From contig DUMU01000022.1 of the NCBI GenBank assembly GCA_012839805.1, positions 1 to 33,625 on the forward strand: DNA of 33,625 bases, read 5' to 3'. The DNA comes from Bacillota bacterium (GTDB taxonomy: Bacteria; Bacillota; Limnochordia; Limnochordales; DUMU01). The notes beneath the pieces are model-generated. The model saw only the letters and a list, made by a program, of their open reading frames with translations, was not told where the DNA came from and ran no database searches. Below are positions 1 through 7,300 of this stretch, in pieces. A program made the translations under genes and the position numbers. Every line of letters starts with the position of its first letter. Position 1 is the first letter of the stretch.

Positions 1-133
1 GCCGGTAGATCTCTTCGGCCGGTCCCAAGTACACCTGCTTGACCAGCTTGGGCTTGCCGTTCACCCGCTTGGTCTCGGTGTAGTAATAGTAGATCCGGCC
101 CTTGATCTTTTTCTTGAGCAACGCCACTAACAT
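1..133 (-). CDS. IS1634-type transposase, N-terminal fragment (cut by window edge)
   Basis: The 44 codons visible read from an ATG at 133 towards the window edge. The protein begins MLVALLKKKIKGRIYYYY and continues with TKRVNGKPKLVKQVYLG and PAEEI. A basic K/R-rich start, a run of tyrosines, 'RVNGKP' and 'YLG.AEEI' are the usual opening of IS1634/IS4-group DDE transposases. The catalytic residues lie outside the window, so activity cannot be judged. A near-consensus promoter lies just upstream (164-193). The family assignment rests on a short but characteristic stretch. Confidence 0.75.
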   Translation of the reverse strand, partial: MLVALLKKKIKGRIYYYYTETKRVNGKPKLVKQVYLGPAEEIYR

Positions 134-163
134 CCGCTCCGTGCATCTAGCCTTGCTAGATAC

Positions 164-193
164 ACTATATCCGCCCATCGCATCCATTGTCAA
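164..193 (-). promoter_or_regulatory. Sigma-70-type promoter of the transposase gene
   Basis: On the minus strand a perfect TTGACA (-35, 193-188) is followed after 18 bases by TATAGT (-10, 169-164). It points at the transposase ATG at 133. An inverted repeat, ATCTAG-5 nt-CTAGAT at 145-161, lies directly downstream of the -10 where transcription would start, so it could act as an operator or belong to the element end. Confidence 0.6.
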
Positions 194-732
194 GACCCGG
201 GATGGATGACCGGCCACGCCGTTGTTAGATATACGCTTCCCCGCGCCACCTAGCCCCGCTACCTCTGGATCTTGGACGCAAGGGGCAATTTAGTGGCGAA
301 AGTCCGGTCTGATTGTAGCCGCAGCATCGTCATTAGATCGGGTAAGTCTATTCTACCAGCAAATAATCGGCCCGTTGAGCGAGTTCTCCCGAAGTTTGTT
401 CATCGCTTGCCGTTCGGCAGGATAGAAAGCGCGTTAGCTGCGAACCTAGCCGGCCCGCCCGTAAAGCGGAAGAACTCCGCGGGTAGTCAACCGCGCTCGC
501 GTTTGCCAGGGTTCGCGGGGAAAGAAGCCCGAACCAGAAAGACCAGGAGGAGGTTAGCACGTGGCCTGGGTCTTGCGGCATGCCGCGTACTTCTTACCTG
601 TCTCGCCTACAAGCAATGTCCTGGCGGTCGGGACCCCAAAGATCCATGGGCCGTTGTCGGGGCTGTTGTGGGGTCAGCGCTAATCAACGCTGGCATTGAG
701 GATATCGTTCAAGGCCTGCGTTGATCGCTGCC
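194..732. other. Stretch without a recognisable gene between the transposase promoter and the glnS 3' side
   Basis: A 150-codon frame is open on the plus strand at 272-724, but its product is basic, of low complexity and resembles nothing I know, and its start has no ribosome site. Inside it, AGGAGGAGG at 545-553 sits 7 bases before a GTG at 561 that opens a different 40-codon frame ending at 683 (MAWVLRHAAYFLPVSPTSN...). That is the best-placed start here, but I cannot support it as a gene beyond the ribosome site. The stretch may be decayed mobile-element DNA. Confidence 0.4.
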
Positions 733-765
733 GAGCCGGCTCAAGCGTATCGCTCAAGCCGGCTC
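733..765. terminator. Hairpin downstream of glnS
   Basis: GAGCCGGCT (733-741) pairs with AGCCGGCTC (757-765), and a short inner stem AGCG/CGCT closes the loop. It lies about 110 bases beyond the glnS stop. No T-tract follows on either strand, so a role as terminator is only possible. Confidence 0.3.
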
Positions 766-874
766 TGGGTACTACAAGCCTGTGTGGTACATGGGGTCGT
801 GGGTGGCGGACTGGGTCCGCAGTAGGCTACCCGGCGCGGCACAGGTAGGTCCACTGCCCTTCGGTCAAGTCCAT

Positions 875-2800
875 TTAGTCCGACCGCACTTTAGCTTGGA
901 CCTTGGCCCACGTATCGCGGAGCGACACCGTCCGGTTGAAGACCAGCCGTGGCAACCGTGCCTCTCCCTGCTCCCCCGTCCGTGGCGCTGTCTCCGTTCC
1001 GGTGCTCCCCGCCACCTCCGAGTCGGGGTCAACGCAGAAGTACCCGTGCCGCAGGAACTGGAAGCGGTCCCCCACCCGGGCATCGGCGAGCGACGGTTCA
1101 ACCAGGCAAGAGGTGAGCACCTCGAGGGAGTTGGGGTTCAGGTTGGCGATGAAATCGCCCCCTTCGTCAGGGTCGTCGGTCAGGAAGAGGTAGTCGTAGA
1201 GGCGTACCTCGGCGGGAATAGCGTGGCCCGCCGATACCCAGTGGATCGTGGCCTTGACCCGCCGGCCACCGGCTTCCCCGGCCTCGCCCGACTCGCCGGC
1301 TGCAGCAGCTCCCCCGCTCCTCGTCGCCGGGTCGTACGTGCACCGCAGCTCCACCACTTCGCCGGTGGCCGGGTCTTTGACGACCTCGTTGCACCTGACG
1401 ATGTACGCGCCCTTGAGCCGGACCTCCCGCCCCGGCGCCAGGCGGTAGAACTTGGGCGGCGGGTTTTCCAGAAAATCGTCCCGCTCGATATACAGTTCAC
1501 GACTGAACGGCACGCGTCTTGTCCCCGCCTGCGGATCTTCGGGGTTGTTTTCCACCTCGACCCACTCTACCTGCCCTTCGGGGTAGTTGGTCAGCACCAC
1601 CTTGAGCGGGCGCAGCACCGCCATGCGGCGGAGGGCACGGCGGTTCAGGTCTTCCCGCACTACATGCTCAAGGTATTCGATGGCCACCACGCCCTTGGTC
1701 TTGGTGACGCCCAGGCGCTCGCAAAAGTCCCGGATGGCCTCGGGCGGGTAGCCGCGCCGCCGCATCCCCTTGAGCGTGGGAAGGCGCGGGTCGTCCCACC
1801 CGCGCACGTACCCCTCCTCAACCAGGCGGCGGAGCTTGCGCTTGCTGGTGACCGTGCGGGTGAGCTCGAGGCGGGCGAACTCGATCTGCTTGGGCGGTTC
1901 AGGAATCTGCAAGGTTTCGAGGAGCCAGTTGTAAAGCGGCCGGTGATCCTCGAACTCCAGCGTGCACAGGGAATGGGTGATCCCTTCGATGGCGTCGGAG
2001 AGCGGGTGGGCGAAGTCGTAGGTCGGGTAGATGCACCACTTGTCGCCGGTGCGGTGGTGGGTGGCGTGCTGGATGCGGTAGAGCACGGGGTCTCGCAGGT
2101 TGATGTTGCCGGCGGCCATGTCGATCTTGGCCCGCAGCGTGCGTGAACCGTCCGGGAACTCCCCCGCCCGCATCCTCCGGAAAAGGTCGAGGTTCTCCTC
2201 TACTGAACGGTTGCGGTACGGGCTCTCCCGCCCGGGCTCGGTGAGAGTGCCGCGGTACTCCCGCACCTCATCCGGGCTCAGGTCGCACACATACGCCTTC
2301 CCCATCTTGATCAGTTGAACGGCATACTCGTAAAGCTGTTCAAAATAGTCGGAAGCGTAGTAGAGCCGGTCCTCCCAGTCGAACCCGAGCCAGCGCACGT
2401 CCTCCATGATGGACTCGACGTACTCGGTGTCTTCCTTGGTCGGGTTCGTGTCGTCAAAGCGCAAGTTGCACACGCCGCCGAACCGGGCCGCCGTTCCGAA
2501 GTCGACGCAGATCGCCTTGGCGTGGCCGATGTGCAGATACCCGTTGGGCTCAGGCGGAAACCGGGTGTGGATCTGCCGGTGGAAGACCCCCTGCTTGATG
2601 TCTTCCTCGATGATCTCCCAGATGAAATTGGAAGGTTTCCCTTCTAGCCCGTCTGGCCCGTTCTCCCGTGAGCCGCTTCCTGGTGAACCGTTCCCCTCAC
2701 CTGGCCGCCCGTCGATGGCCGTGGCCTCCGCCGGCCGCTTGGCGGAAGCCTCTTTTGTGTGCGCTGCGGCTAGTTCAGCTGATTTAACCGGCTCTTGCAA
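875..2800 (-). CDS. glnS: Glutaminyl-tRNA synthetase
   Basis: Class I aminoacyl-tRNA synthetase that charges tRNA-Gln with glutamine in the cytoplasm. The HIGH signature is intact ([14 protein letters not shown] at about residues 90-93), preceded by [10 protein letters not shown]. The KMSKS counterpart appears as [11 protein letters not shown], which is the normal GlnRS form. Downstream sequence such as [14 protein letters not shown] matches the C-terminal anticodon-binding region. At 641 residues it is longer than the usual 550 or so. The excess is mainly an unconserved, Gly/Ser/Glu-rich N-terminal extension of about 50 residues before the conserved [11 protein letters not shown], plus a Gly/Ala-rich insert near residue 500. 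The start is a TTG at 2800 with GGTGGAG four bases upstream; I see no better start before the conserved core. It follows the Uma2 gene on the same strand after 141 bases. Many Bacillota lack this enzyme and use the amidotransferase route. Confidence 0.95.
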   Translation of the reverse strand: MQEPVKSAELAAAHTKEASAKRPAEATAIDGRPGEGNGSPGSGSRENGPDGLEGKPSNFIWEIIEEDIKQGVFHRQIHTRFPPEPNGYLHIGHAKAICVDFGTAARFGGVCNLRFDDTNPTKEDTEYVESIMEDVRWLGFDWEDRLYYASDYFEQLYEYAVQLIKMGKAYVCDLSPDEVREYRGTLTEPGRESPYRNRSVEENLDLFRRMRAGEFPDGSRTLRAKIDMAAGNINLRDPVLYRIQHATHHRTGDKWCIYPTYDFAHPLSDAIEGITHSLCTLEFEDHRPLYNWLLETLQIPEPPKQIEFARLELTRTVTSKRKLRRLVEEGYVRGWDDPRLPTLKGMRRRGYPPEAIRDFCERLGVTKTKGVVAIEYLEHVVREDLNRRALRRMAVLRPLKVVLTNYPEGQVEWVEVENNPEDPQAGTRRVPFSRELYIERDDFLENPPPKFYRLAPGREVRLKGAYIVRCNEVVKDPATGEVVELRCTYDPATRSGGAAAAGESGEAGEAGGRRVKATIHWVSAGHAIPAEVRLYDYLFLTDDPDEGGDFIANLNPNSLEVLTSCLVEPSLADARVGDRFQFLRHGYFCVDPDSEVAGSTGTETAPRTGEQGEARLPRLVFNRTVSLRDTWAKVQAKVRSD

Positions 2801-2941
2801 CTGACTCCACCCTTCCCAACCAACTCTCCGGCAAAGCTTCTACGGGGTTGCCCTTAGCCCGTAGCTTACCACAGCCTGAAGCCGCCATGTAGCTCCCCGG
2901 TGGATTCCGGCTAGCGAGGGGCAGTGAGCCTCGGCCAGGCT

Positions 2942-3487
2942 CTATCCCTCGCCGAAGAGCTCGGCCACCTTTACCGAGAACCCCGGGATAGCCGGATCGG
3001 AAAGGGTATCAGACGCCTCGAAGACCTGGCGCTGGTAGCGATGGGAGTGGACCATGACCAAGCAGCGGGCAGGGTCGACGAGCCACACGCTCTTTGCCCC
3101 TGCCGAAAGCCAGGCTTCGATGCGTTCCTGCACCTCGTAAAAGGTGTCGTTCGGTGAGAGGATCTCAATGGCCACATCAGGGGCACCGGGGTAGTACCCT
3201 TTGGGCCGAGGGCGGATCAGACGTTCTTTCGCGATGAAGGCGATGTCCGGTGCCCGCACGGTGTCCGGGTTACGCCCGACCAGGAACCCACCTTCTACTC
3301 GGATTTCTCCGATGCCTTGATGACGGACGAACGACCCTAGAACTTCCGCTATCACCGCGGCTACGGCGGCATGCTCGTCCCCCGGCGGGGTCATCTCGAC
3401 CAGCACCCCCTCTACCAGCTCGTAGCGCTTGCCGTTCCTCGGGAGCTTGAGGAGGTCGTCGGCGGTCAAAAACGTCCTGGTCGCCAC
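2942..3487 (-). CDS. Uma2-family (DUF820) PD-(D/E)XK nuclease-like protein, intact copy
   Basis: Uma2 proteins share a restriction-endonuclease-like fold and are abundant in genomes rich in mobile DNA; their cellular role is unknown. The expected order is present: N-terminal LTADDLLKLP, RYELVEGVLVEMTPPG, then VRAPDIAFI, the presumed catalytic APDVAIEILSP (Asp about 104, Glu about 108), and C-terminal SVWLVDP with a final 'DTLSDPAIPGFSV'. I place the start at the GTG at 3487 (181 residues), because AGGAGGG stands 7 bases in front of it. An upstream in-frame ATG at 3517 overlaps the -10 box and has no ribosome site. A closely related but broken copy faces away from it at 4482. Confidence 0.88.
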   Translation of the reverse strand: MATRTFLTADDLLKLPRNGKRYELVEGVLVEMTPPGDEHAAVAAVIAEVLGSFVRHQGIGEIRVEGGFLVGRNPDTVRAPDIAFIAKERLIRPRPKGYYPGAPDVAIEILSPNDTFYEVQERIEAWLSAGAKSVWLVDPARCLVMVHSHRYQRQVFEASDTLSDPAIPGFSVKVAELFGEG

Positions 3488-3507
3488 GGGCACTCCCTCC
3501 TGAAGTG

Positions 3508-3516
3508 AGTATACCA
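3508..3516 (-). promoter_or_regulatory. Extended -10 promoter element of the intact Uma2 gene
   Basis: The minus strand carries TGGTATACT, an extended -10 (TGnTATACT), about 20 bases before the GTG start. No good -35 is visible, as expected for extended -10 promoters. The same 9 bases stand in the same place before the second copy at 4453. The resulting transcript leader would be very short. Confidence 0.5.
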
Positions 3517-3640
3517 TTCGGAGCGTCCCGGGGCTAAAAGGGGGTACGCGATGGGCCTGGTGTGCTAGAAGGAACAGAATGCCAACTGCCTCGTGGTCAC
3601 AAAGCTGGATGAGGCACGCGCCATGAGGGGCCGGTAGGCC

Positions 3641-3757
3641 ATGGGGTACTCGGTGCTGGCCAACATCCGCGAAGCCATCGAACTGTGTCTGGAGGATGAC
3701 CCCGCCGCTGGAGAGGATACCACGTACGGCTCCGCCATGATGACGGCCGAGCCGTAA
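3641..3757 (+). pseudogene. HicB-type antitoxin remnant
   Basis: The frame from ATG 3641 reads YSVLANIREAIELCLEDD, matching the 'EALANIREAIELYLED' helix of HicB antitoxins, then a short tail ending in TAA at 3755-3757. An in-frame TAG at 3635 cuts it off from the expected N-terminal beta strands. Upstream sequence (about 3575-3630) only loosely resembles the missing part. HicB normally neutralises the HicA mRNA-cleaving toxin. A HicA remnant follows 32 bases later in the same orientation, which supports the reading of a dead hicBA operon. Confidence 0.5.
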
Positions 3758-3789
3758 CAGTCCCGGTTCACGCCGGTCAGATAGTTGGG

Positions 3790-3891
3790 CGTGGCTTGCT
3801 GAGGAAAATCCTCCGAGATGCCGAGCTGAGCCCCGACGAGTTCCGGTCTCTCCTGCACGGAAACGGCGGCTCGCCTGCCCCGGAGGACTGA
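3790..3891 (+). pseudogene. HicA-type toxin remnant (C-terminal end only)
   Basis: The frame reads RGLLRKILRDAELSPDEFRS and then LLHGN before a TGA at 3889. This matches the last part of HicA toxins ('ELKRGTLRSILRQAGLS.EEFR.LL'). The dsRBD-like N-terminal part with the catalytic His is missing, so no active toxin can be made. It lies directly after the HicB remnant. Confidence 0.5.
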
Positions 3892-4015
3892 TGCCCGGCA
3901 GGTGGTCAGTTCAGGCCACTCTATAGTGCCTGATAGCTGCATACCCGGAAATGCCCGCAAACCGTCCCGGGCAGTCGCCGGGCGACGACGGTTAGCTCTC
4001 TCGTCGCCCGGCGCT

Positions 4016-4068
4016 GATGGCGCAAGTAGCGCCATCGAAACCCGCGAGGCCTGGCGCAAATTGCGCCA
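4016..4068. repeat. Paired palindromic repeat, copy A
   Basis: Two palindromes lie with their centres 34 bases apart. The first is GATGGCGC-5 nt-GCGCCATC (4016-4036). The second is TGGCGCAA-A-TTGCGCCA (4052-4068), near-perfect. The same two-part unit with the same 34-base centre spacing recurs at 4238-4292. Repeated short motifs of this sort are typical of transposon ends that carry several transposase-binding repeats; that origin is inference. Confidence 0.6.
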
Positions 4069-4237
4069 TCCAGCCGGTGCCGGACTGGCGGTGGATCGTA
4101 ATCAGATGCATTATCACCAATGTTTTCGAGACACCAGGGCAGATGCCCAGCTAGTGCCCAGCCAACGGCATTGCCTCGCCCGCCGACCCGAGCCTCGCCC
4201 CCGGGCACCCGCCCGGTGAGTGGTCTGAGCCAGCGGA

Positions 4238-4292
4238 GATGGTGAAAACTGCGCCATCGAGATTCCTCGGACGTGGTGCAGATTGCGCCATC
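4238..4292. repeat. Paired palindromic repeat, copy B
   Basis: This is a second, more diverged copy of the unit at 4016-4068. GATGGTGA-AAACT-GCGCCATC is at 4238-4258 and TGGTGCA-GA-TTGCGCCA at 4274-4290, centres again 34 bases apart. The right half-sites (TGCGCCATCGA) are well kept while the left half-sites have drifted. It lies about 220 bases from copy A in the same orientation. Confidence 0.6.
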
Positions 4293-4452
4293 GAACGAGA
4301 CCGGCGGAACCTGTACTCCCGGCGGAACCTGTACACCGGCCGGCAAGCGCAGGCAGGCCTAACAGCGATTCAGTACGGTCTGCCAGCGCAGGACGCCCGG
4401 CCGTCCCGGGGAATGCCACCGGCGACTGCCAGACCTTGCCGTCCGCCGATCA

Positions 4453-4461
4453 TGGTATACT
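4453..4461 (+). promoter_or_regulatory. Extended -10 promoter element of the broken Uma2 copy
   Basis: TGGTATACT precedes the GTG start at 4482 by about 20 bases, with GGGAGGG between them. This is the same layout as the intact copy at 3508-3516, so the promoter was duplicated together with the gene. Confidence 0.45.
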
Positions 4462-4481
4462 CCCCTTGGGAGGGATCACCG

Positions 4482-4941
4482 GTGGCCACCAGGACTCTGC
4501 TTACCGCAGACGACCTCCTCAAGCTTCCAAAGGATGGCAAGCGGTACGAGCTCTTGAGAGGAGAGCTGATAACCATGACCCCGCCCGGGGCGCGCCATGG
4601 GTGGGTTGCCGCGCGCATCACTTACTTCCTTCAGCGCTTTCTGGCGGAGGATCCGCAAGGGGTCGTCCTCAACGAGGCTGGCTTCCTACTTCACCAGGAT
4701 CCCGACACAGTGCGCGCGCCCGACGTGGCCTTTATTGCCAAAAGCCGGCTGCAACGTCCGCTGCCCAGCCTGGCTTTCGGCAGGAACAAAAAGCGTGTGG
4801 CTGGTCGATCCCGGTCGCAAGCGGGTCATGGTCTACGCGCACCCCCACCGGCCTCAGGTCTTTGAGGTCACCGACACCGTCTCGGATCCCGCTATCCCCG
4901 GGTTCTCCGTGCCCGTAGTCGATCTCTTCCCGGGGGCGTAG
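4482..4941 (+). pseudogene. Uma2-family gene disrupted by an 86-nt deletion and frameshift
   Basis: From GTG 4482 (GGGAGGG 7 bases upstream) the product parallels the intact copy at 2942-3487: LTADDLLKLPKDGKRYELLR, then TVRAPDVAFIAKSRLQRPLP. At about 4770 the alignment breaks. The next bases match the other copy 86 nt further on, in another frame, giving AWLSAGTKSVWLVDP and ending FSVPVVDLFPGA with TAG at 4939-4941. The lost piece contains the catalytic 'PDVAIEILSP' motif, so even a frameshifted product would be inactive. Read without repair, the first frame runs on as unrelated residues to 4865. The other copy points the opposite way about 1 kb off, so the pair may stem from an inverted duplication. 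Confidence 0.85.
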
Positions 4942-5040
4942 GCGACGGCGGCGACGGCGGCGACGGTGGCGAACGGCATCGGCATCGGCGTCAGCACCAG
5001 CGCCAGCGCCAAAGCCAGTAGCAGCGCCAGCAGCAGCACC
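4942..5040. repeat. Low-complexity GGC/GAC and CAGC-type repeat tract
   Basis: Immediately after the Uma2 relic the sequence is a run of GGCGAC/GGC units, then GGCATC units, then AGCGCC/AGCAGC units. It resembles decayed trinucleotide-type microsatellite DNA. No gene is supported here. Confidence 0.6.
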
Positions 5041-5131
5041 GGCCTAAGCCGTCTGCGCCTAAATGCGGGCGCGCAAAGGCTGTAGCTGTATCAGGCCGTA
5101 TCCTCGAGACGCTGGAGTGGAGGGTAACAGT

Positions 5132-6094
5132 ATGAAGTTCAGCCGGATAAGGAGCGTTTCGCCGGGGGTTATTCTCAGACTCGGGCGGCCGGGGTTGGCC
5201 GTTCTCTTGGCCGTTCTCCTGGTGCTGGGGCTCGTAGCGGGGCTAAGGCTCGTGGTGGCGCTGGGGGCGGCCGGGGCCGATGGCGACGGTAGCGTTGGTG
5301 ACGACGGCGGCAGCCACCAGGAGCTGGAGCTAGAGCAAAAGCTCCGAGCCGAACTGCTCGCCCGCTTCCAGGGCCGCGTTCCCCGGCAATGGGGCGAACG
5401 GGTCACCGGCGTGGTCACCCGGATCGACACGACCGAGAAGGTGGTCGCGCTCACCTTCGATGCCTGCGGCGGGAGCACCCCGGCGAGCCCGAGCAACGGC
5501 TACGACCGCGATCTGATCGACTTCCTGAACCGGGAGCAGATACCGGCAACTCTTTTTATCAGTTCACGCTGGATCGATGCCAACCCGGAGCTATTCCAGG
5601 AGCTTGCTCGCAACCCTCTCTTCACCATCGAAAACCACGGGTACCTGCACCGGCCCCTCTCGGTGACCGGCCGCTCCGTCTACGGCGTCAAGGGAACTGC
5701 CAGCATCAACGAAGTAATCGACGAGATCCTGCTGAACCAGCGTCGCATCGAGCAGCTTACCGGCCGCGCCCCCCGCTACTTCCGCTCGGGAACTGCCTAC
5801 TACGACGAAGTAGCCGTCGAAATTGTCGAGGCGCTCGGACTCAAAGCCATCGGCTTCGACATTCTGGGCGACGCCGGCGCTACGTTCAACAAGGAGCAGG
5901 TCAAGCGGGCACTGCTCGGTGTGCGGCCCGGATCTATCGTCTTGTGCCACATGAACCATCCCGAGTCCGACACCGCCGAAGGCCTCATGGAAGCCGTCCC
6001 CATCCTCAAGCGAATGGGCTTTCGCTTTGTGAGGTTGCGCGACTACCACGACCGGCTCTCCGCCATCGGCGCTGAGACCGCCGCCCGCCGGTAA
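5132..6094 (+). CDS. Membrane-anchored polysaccharide deacetylase (NodB domain)
   Basis: Predicted metal-dependent N- or O-deacetylase of a cell-wall or surface glycan, carbohydrate esterase 4 family. The NodB signatures are visible: TFDACGG (residues 108-114, catalytic Asp and a metal Asp-equivalent region), ENHGYLHRPLS with paired histidines (H169, H173), and YFRSGTAYYD further on. Residues about 20-47 are a strongly hydrophobic helix, followed by a charged linker, so the enzyme is anchored outside the membrane. The form TFDAC in place of TFDD is common in a Bacillota subgroup. The ATG at 5132 is chosen because GGAGTGGAGGG stands 8 bases before it; an upstream in-frame codon at 5063 lacks this. 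At 320 residues it is a normal size. It stands alone between the Uma2 relic and the HepT-MntA pair. Confidence 0.88.
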   Translation: MKFSRIRSVSPGVILRLGRPGLAVLLAVLLVLGLVAGLRLVVALGAAGADGDGSVGDDGGSHQELELEQKLRAELLARFQGRVPRQWGERVTGVVTRIDTTEKVVALTFDACGGSTPASPSNGYDRDLIDFLNREQIPATLFISSRWIDANPELFQELARNPLFTIENHGYLHRPLSVTGRSVYGVKGTASINEVIDEILLNQRRIEQLTGRAPRYFRSGTAYYDEVAVEIVEALGLKAIGFDILGDAGATFNKEQVKRALLGVRPGSIVLCHMNHPESDTAEGLMEAVPILKRMGFRFVRLRDYHDRLSAIGAETAARR

Positions 6095-6120
6095 CGCTGC
6101 CACCGACCGCTTAGACGCGC

Positions 6121-6135
6121 CGGGTGTAGCACCCG
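6121..6135. terminator. Small hairpin after the deacetylase gene
   Basis: CGGGTG-TAG-CACCCG forms a 6-bp stem with a 3-base loop 26 bases after the deacetylase stop. No T-tract follows, so terminator function is uncertain. Confidence 0.25.
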
Positions 6136-6188
6136 TGGGCCGTGCCATGAGCCATGCTGCCTTCGCACTTCCAACCGTAAGATTTAGA

Positions 6189-6217
6189 TTGTGGTTCACG
6201 AGCATGCATGCTATATT
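6189..6217 (+). promoter_or_regulatory. Promoter of the MntA-HepT operon
   Basis: TTGTGG (6189-6194) and TATATT (6212-6217) are separated by 17 bases and lie about 90 bases upstream of the mntA start. Both boxes are close to sigma-70 consensus. Confidence 0.5.
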
Positions 6218-6305
6218 GGTAATGTCCAGCTGCACCCCTGAGCATTGTGCGTGCACTCTGCTTGGCAGTTGACGTTTTCGCGCCTGGAGAAAGGCAGGCC
6301 CTAAG

Positions 6306-6728
6306 ATGAAAGAGCCGCACATCATCGAAACGGAGCTTGCTCGTTATCTCGCGGCCCAACCTCAGGTGATACTGGCGTTCCTTTTCGGATCCATGTCCAA
6401 AGGAAAGGGACGTCCCTCTTCGGATGTAGATCTAGGAGTATACCTGGAAACTCCTTACGATTCGAGCGAAGTCCGACGGCTTTGGAACGGATTAGAAGAC
6501 TTAACCGGCCGTGATGTCGATCTGGTGGTCCTCAACGATGCTCCACCCGGGATTGCCTGGGCGGCTATCAAGGGAAGAATTCTCGTTAATAAAGCCCCTA
6601 AGCTGGCTATCGAACTCATGCTAGAGAAGTCTCGCGAAGCTGAAGACTTCCGCGAATTCCAACTCGACCTTATTAAGGACCGGAGCCGGCATTGGAGGAG
6701 TACCGATGGTTGTAAGAATGTCCCCTGA
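6306..6728 (+). CDS. mntA: MntA-type minimal nucleotidyltransferase antitoxin
   Basis: Antitoxin of a HEPN/MNT system. In characterised members it transfers AMP to a tyrosine of the HepT toxin and silences it. The nucleotidyltransferase signature is complete: FLFGSMSKGKGRPSSDVDLG gives GS...SDxD (GS at about residue 28, DVD about 41-43), and a third acidic residue lies in GRDVDLVVLND. The protein has 140 residues, normal for the family. It is the first gene of a two-gene operon: its last 23 bases overlap the HepT start at 6706. The start ATG follows a purine-rich GAGAAAGG at a rather long spacing. All catalytic residues are visible, so the pair looks functional. Confidence 0.9.
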   Translation: MKEPHIIETELARYLAAQPQVILAFLFGSMSKGKGRPSSDVDLGVYLETPYDSSEVRRLWNGLEDLTGRDVDLVVLNDAPPGIAWAAIKGRILVNKAPKLAIELMLEKSREAEDFREFQLDLIKDRSRHWRSTDGCKNVP

Positions 6729-7161
6729 ACAACTGGAAAGCATCCAGCGACGGCTGGACTTCCTCCGTATAGAAGCCGGCGATATCCCTCGTTTCGCAAC
6801 CATGAGTCAACAAGACTATGTCACAGATCGAGATCGGAGACGAAGCCTGGAACGTATGGTGGAAAACATCGTGAATGCCAGTGTAGACATTGCCAGAATC
6901 GTGCTGTCGGCAGGGGATCTACCCGTGCCCGACTCCTATCGAGAGTCTATGCTTCAACTCGGCATGAGTGGAGTTTTGCCACAGGAGTTGGCCAACAGGT
7001 TGGCTGAAATGACGCGGCTACGCAACGTCCTGGCCCACCAATACTTGGATATACGCTGGGCATCGCTGCGTACTTTCCTGGATGAAGCCGCACCGTTCCT
7101 GGAGCAATTCATGCAGTGTATCGAACGTCTGCTCGAGGATTCGGCCCCTCCCGGGCCATGA
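6706..7161 (+). CDS. hepT: HepT-type HEPN toxin (DUF86 ribonuclease)
   Basis: HEPN-domain RNase toxin partnered with MntA. The active-site motif R-x4-H-x-Y is present as RNVLAHQY (about residues 105-112), including the tyrosine that MntA-type partners AMPylate. The rest is all-helical, with LERMVENIVNASVDIARI and a C-terminal FLDEAAPFLEQF helix as usual for DUF86. The ATG at 6706 is preceded by GGAGGAG seven bases away, inside the end of mntA; a second ATG at 6718 is possible but less well placed. The 151-residue length is standard. Confidence 0.9.
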   Translation: MVVRMSPEQLESIQRRLDFLRIEAGDIPRFATMSQQDYVTDRDRRRSLERMVENIVNASVDIARIVLSAGDLPVPDSYRESMLQLGMSGVLPQELANRLAEMTRLRNVLAHQYLDIRWASLRTFLDEAAPFLEQFMQCIERLLEDSAPPGP

Positions 7162-7300
7162 CCTCTGGCCCTCGCCCGTCTGAACCCTGCAGCCCGCCGC
7201 CGGCGAGCAGTGAGCCACCCTTCGAAGCAGGAGAGATTGGACGGCCGTAGAGGAATAGGCGGGCTCTCCTCGAACTTCTTGTTGTCAGGAGGTGGTTGTC

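Noticed and set aside
272-724. 150-codon plus-strand frame left of glnS
   Set aside because: No ribosome site, no recognisable family, basic low-complexity product; likely chance or decayed DNA.
280-910. Similarity between 282-317 (plus) and about 905-870 (minus, end of glnS), both reading AKVRSD, as possible inverted ends of an element
   Set aside because: Only about two thirds of 36 bases match, the outer edges do not line up, and glnS reads through normally; too weak to call.
782-2146. 454-codon plus-strand frame
   Set aside because: It lies wholly opposite glnS, whose motifs are clear; a shadow frame of GC-rich DNA.
3565-4059. 164-codon minus-strand frame
   Set aside because: It is antisense to the HicB/HicA remnants and has no family likeness or ribosome site.
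4854-5039. Minus-strand frame with a signal-peptide-like hydrophobic start
   Set aside because: The hydrophobic look comes from the trinucleotide-like repeat tract read in reverse.
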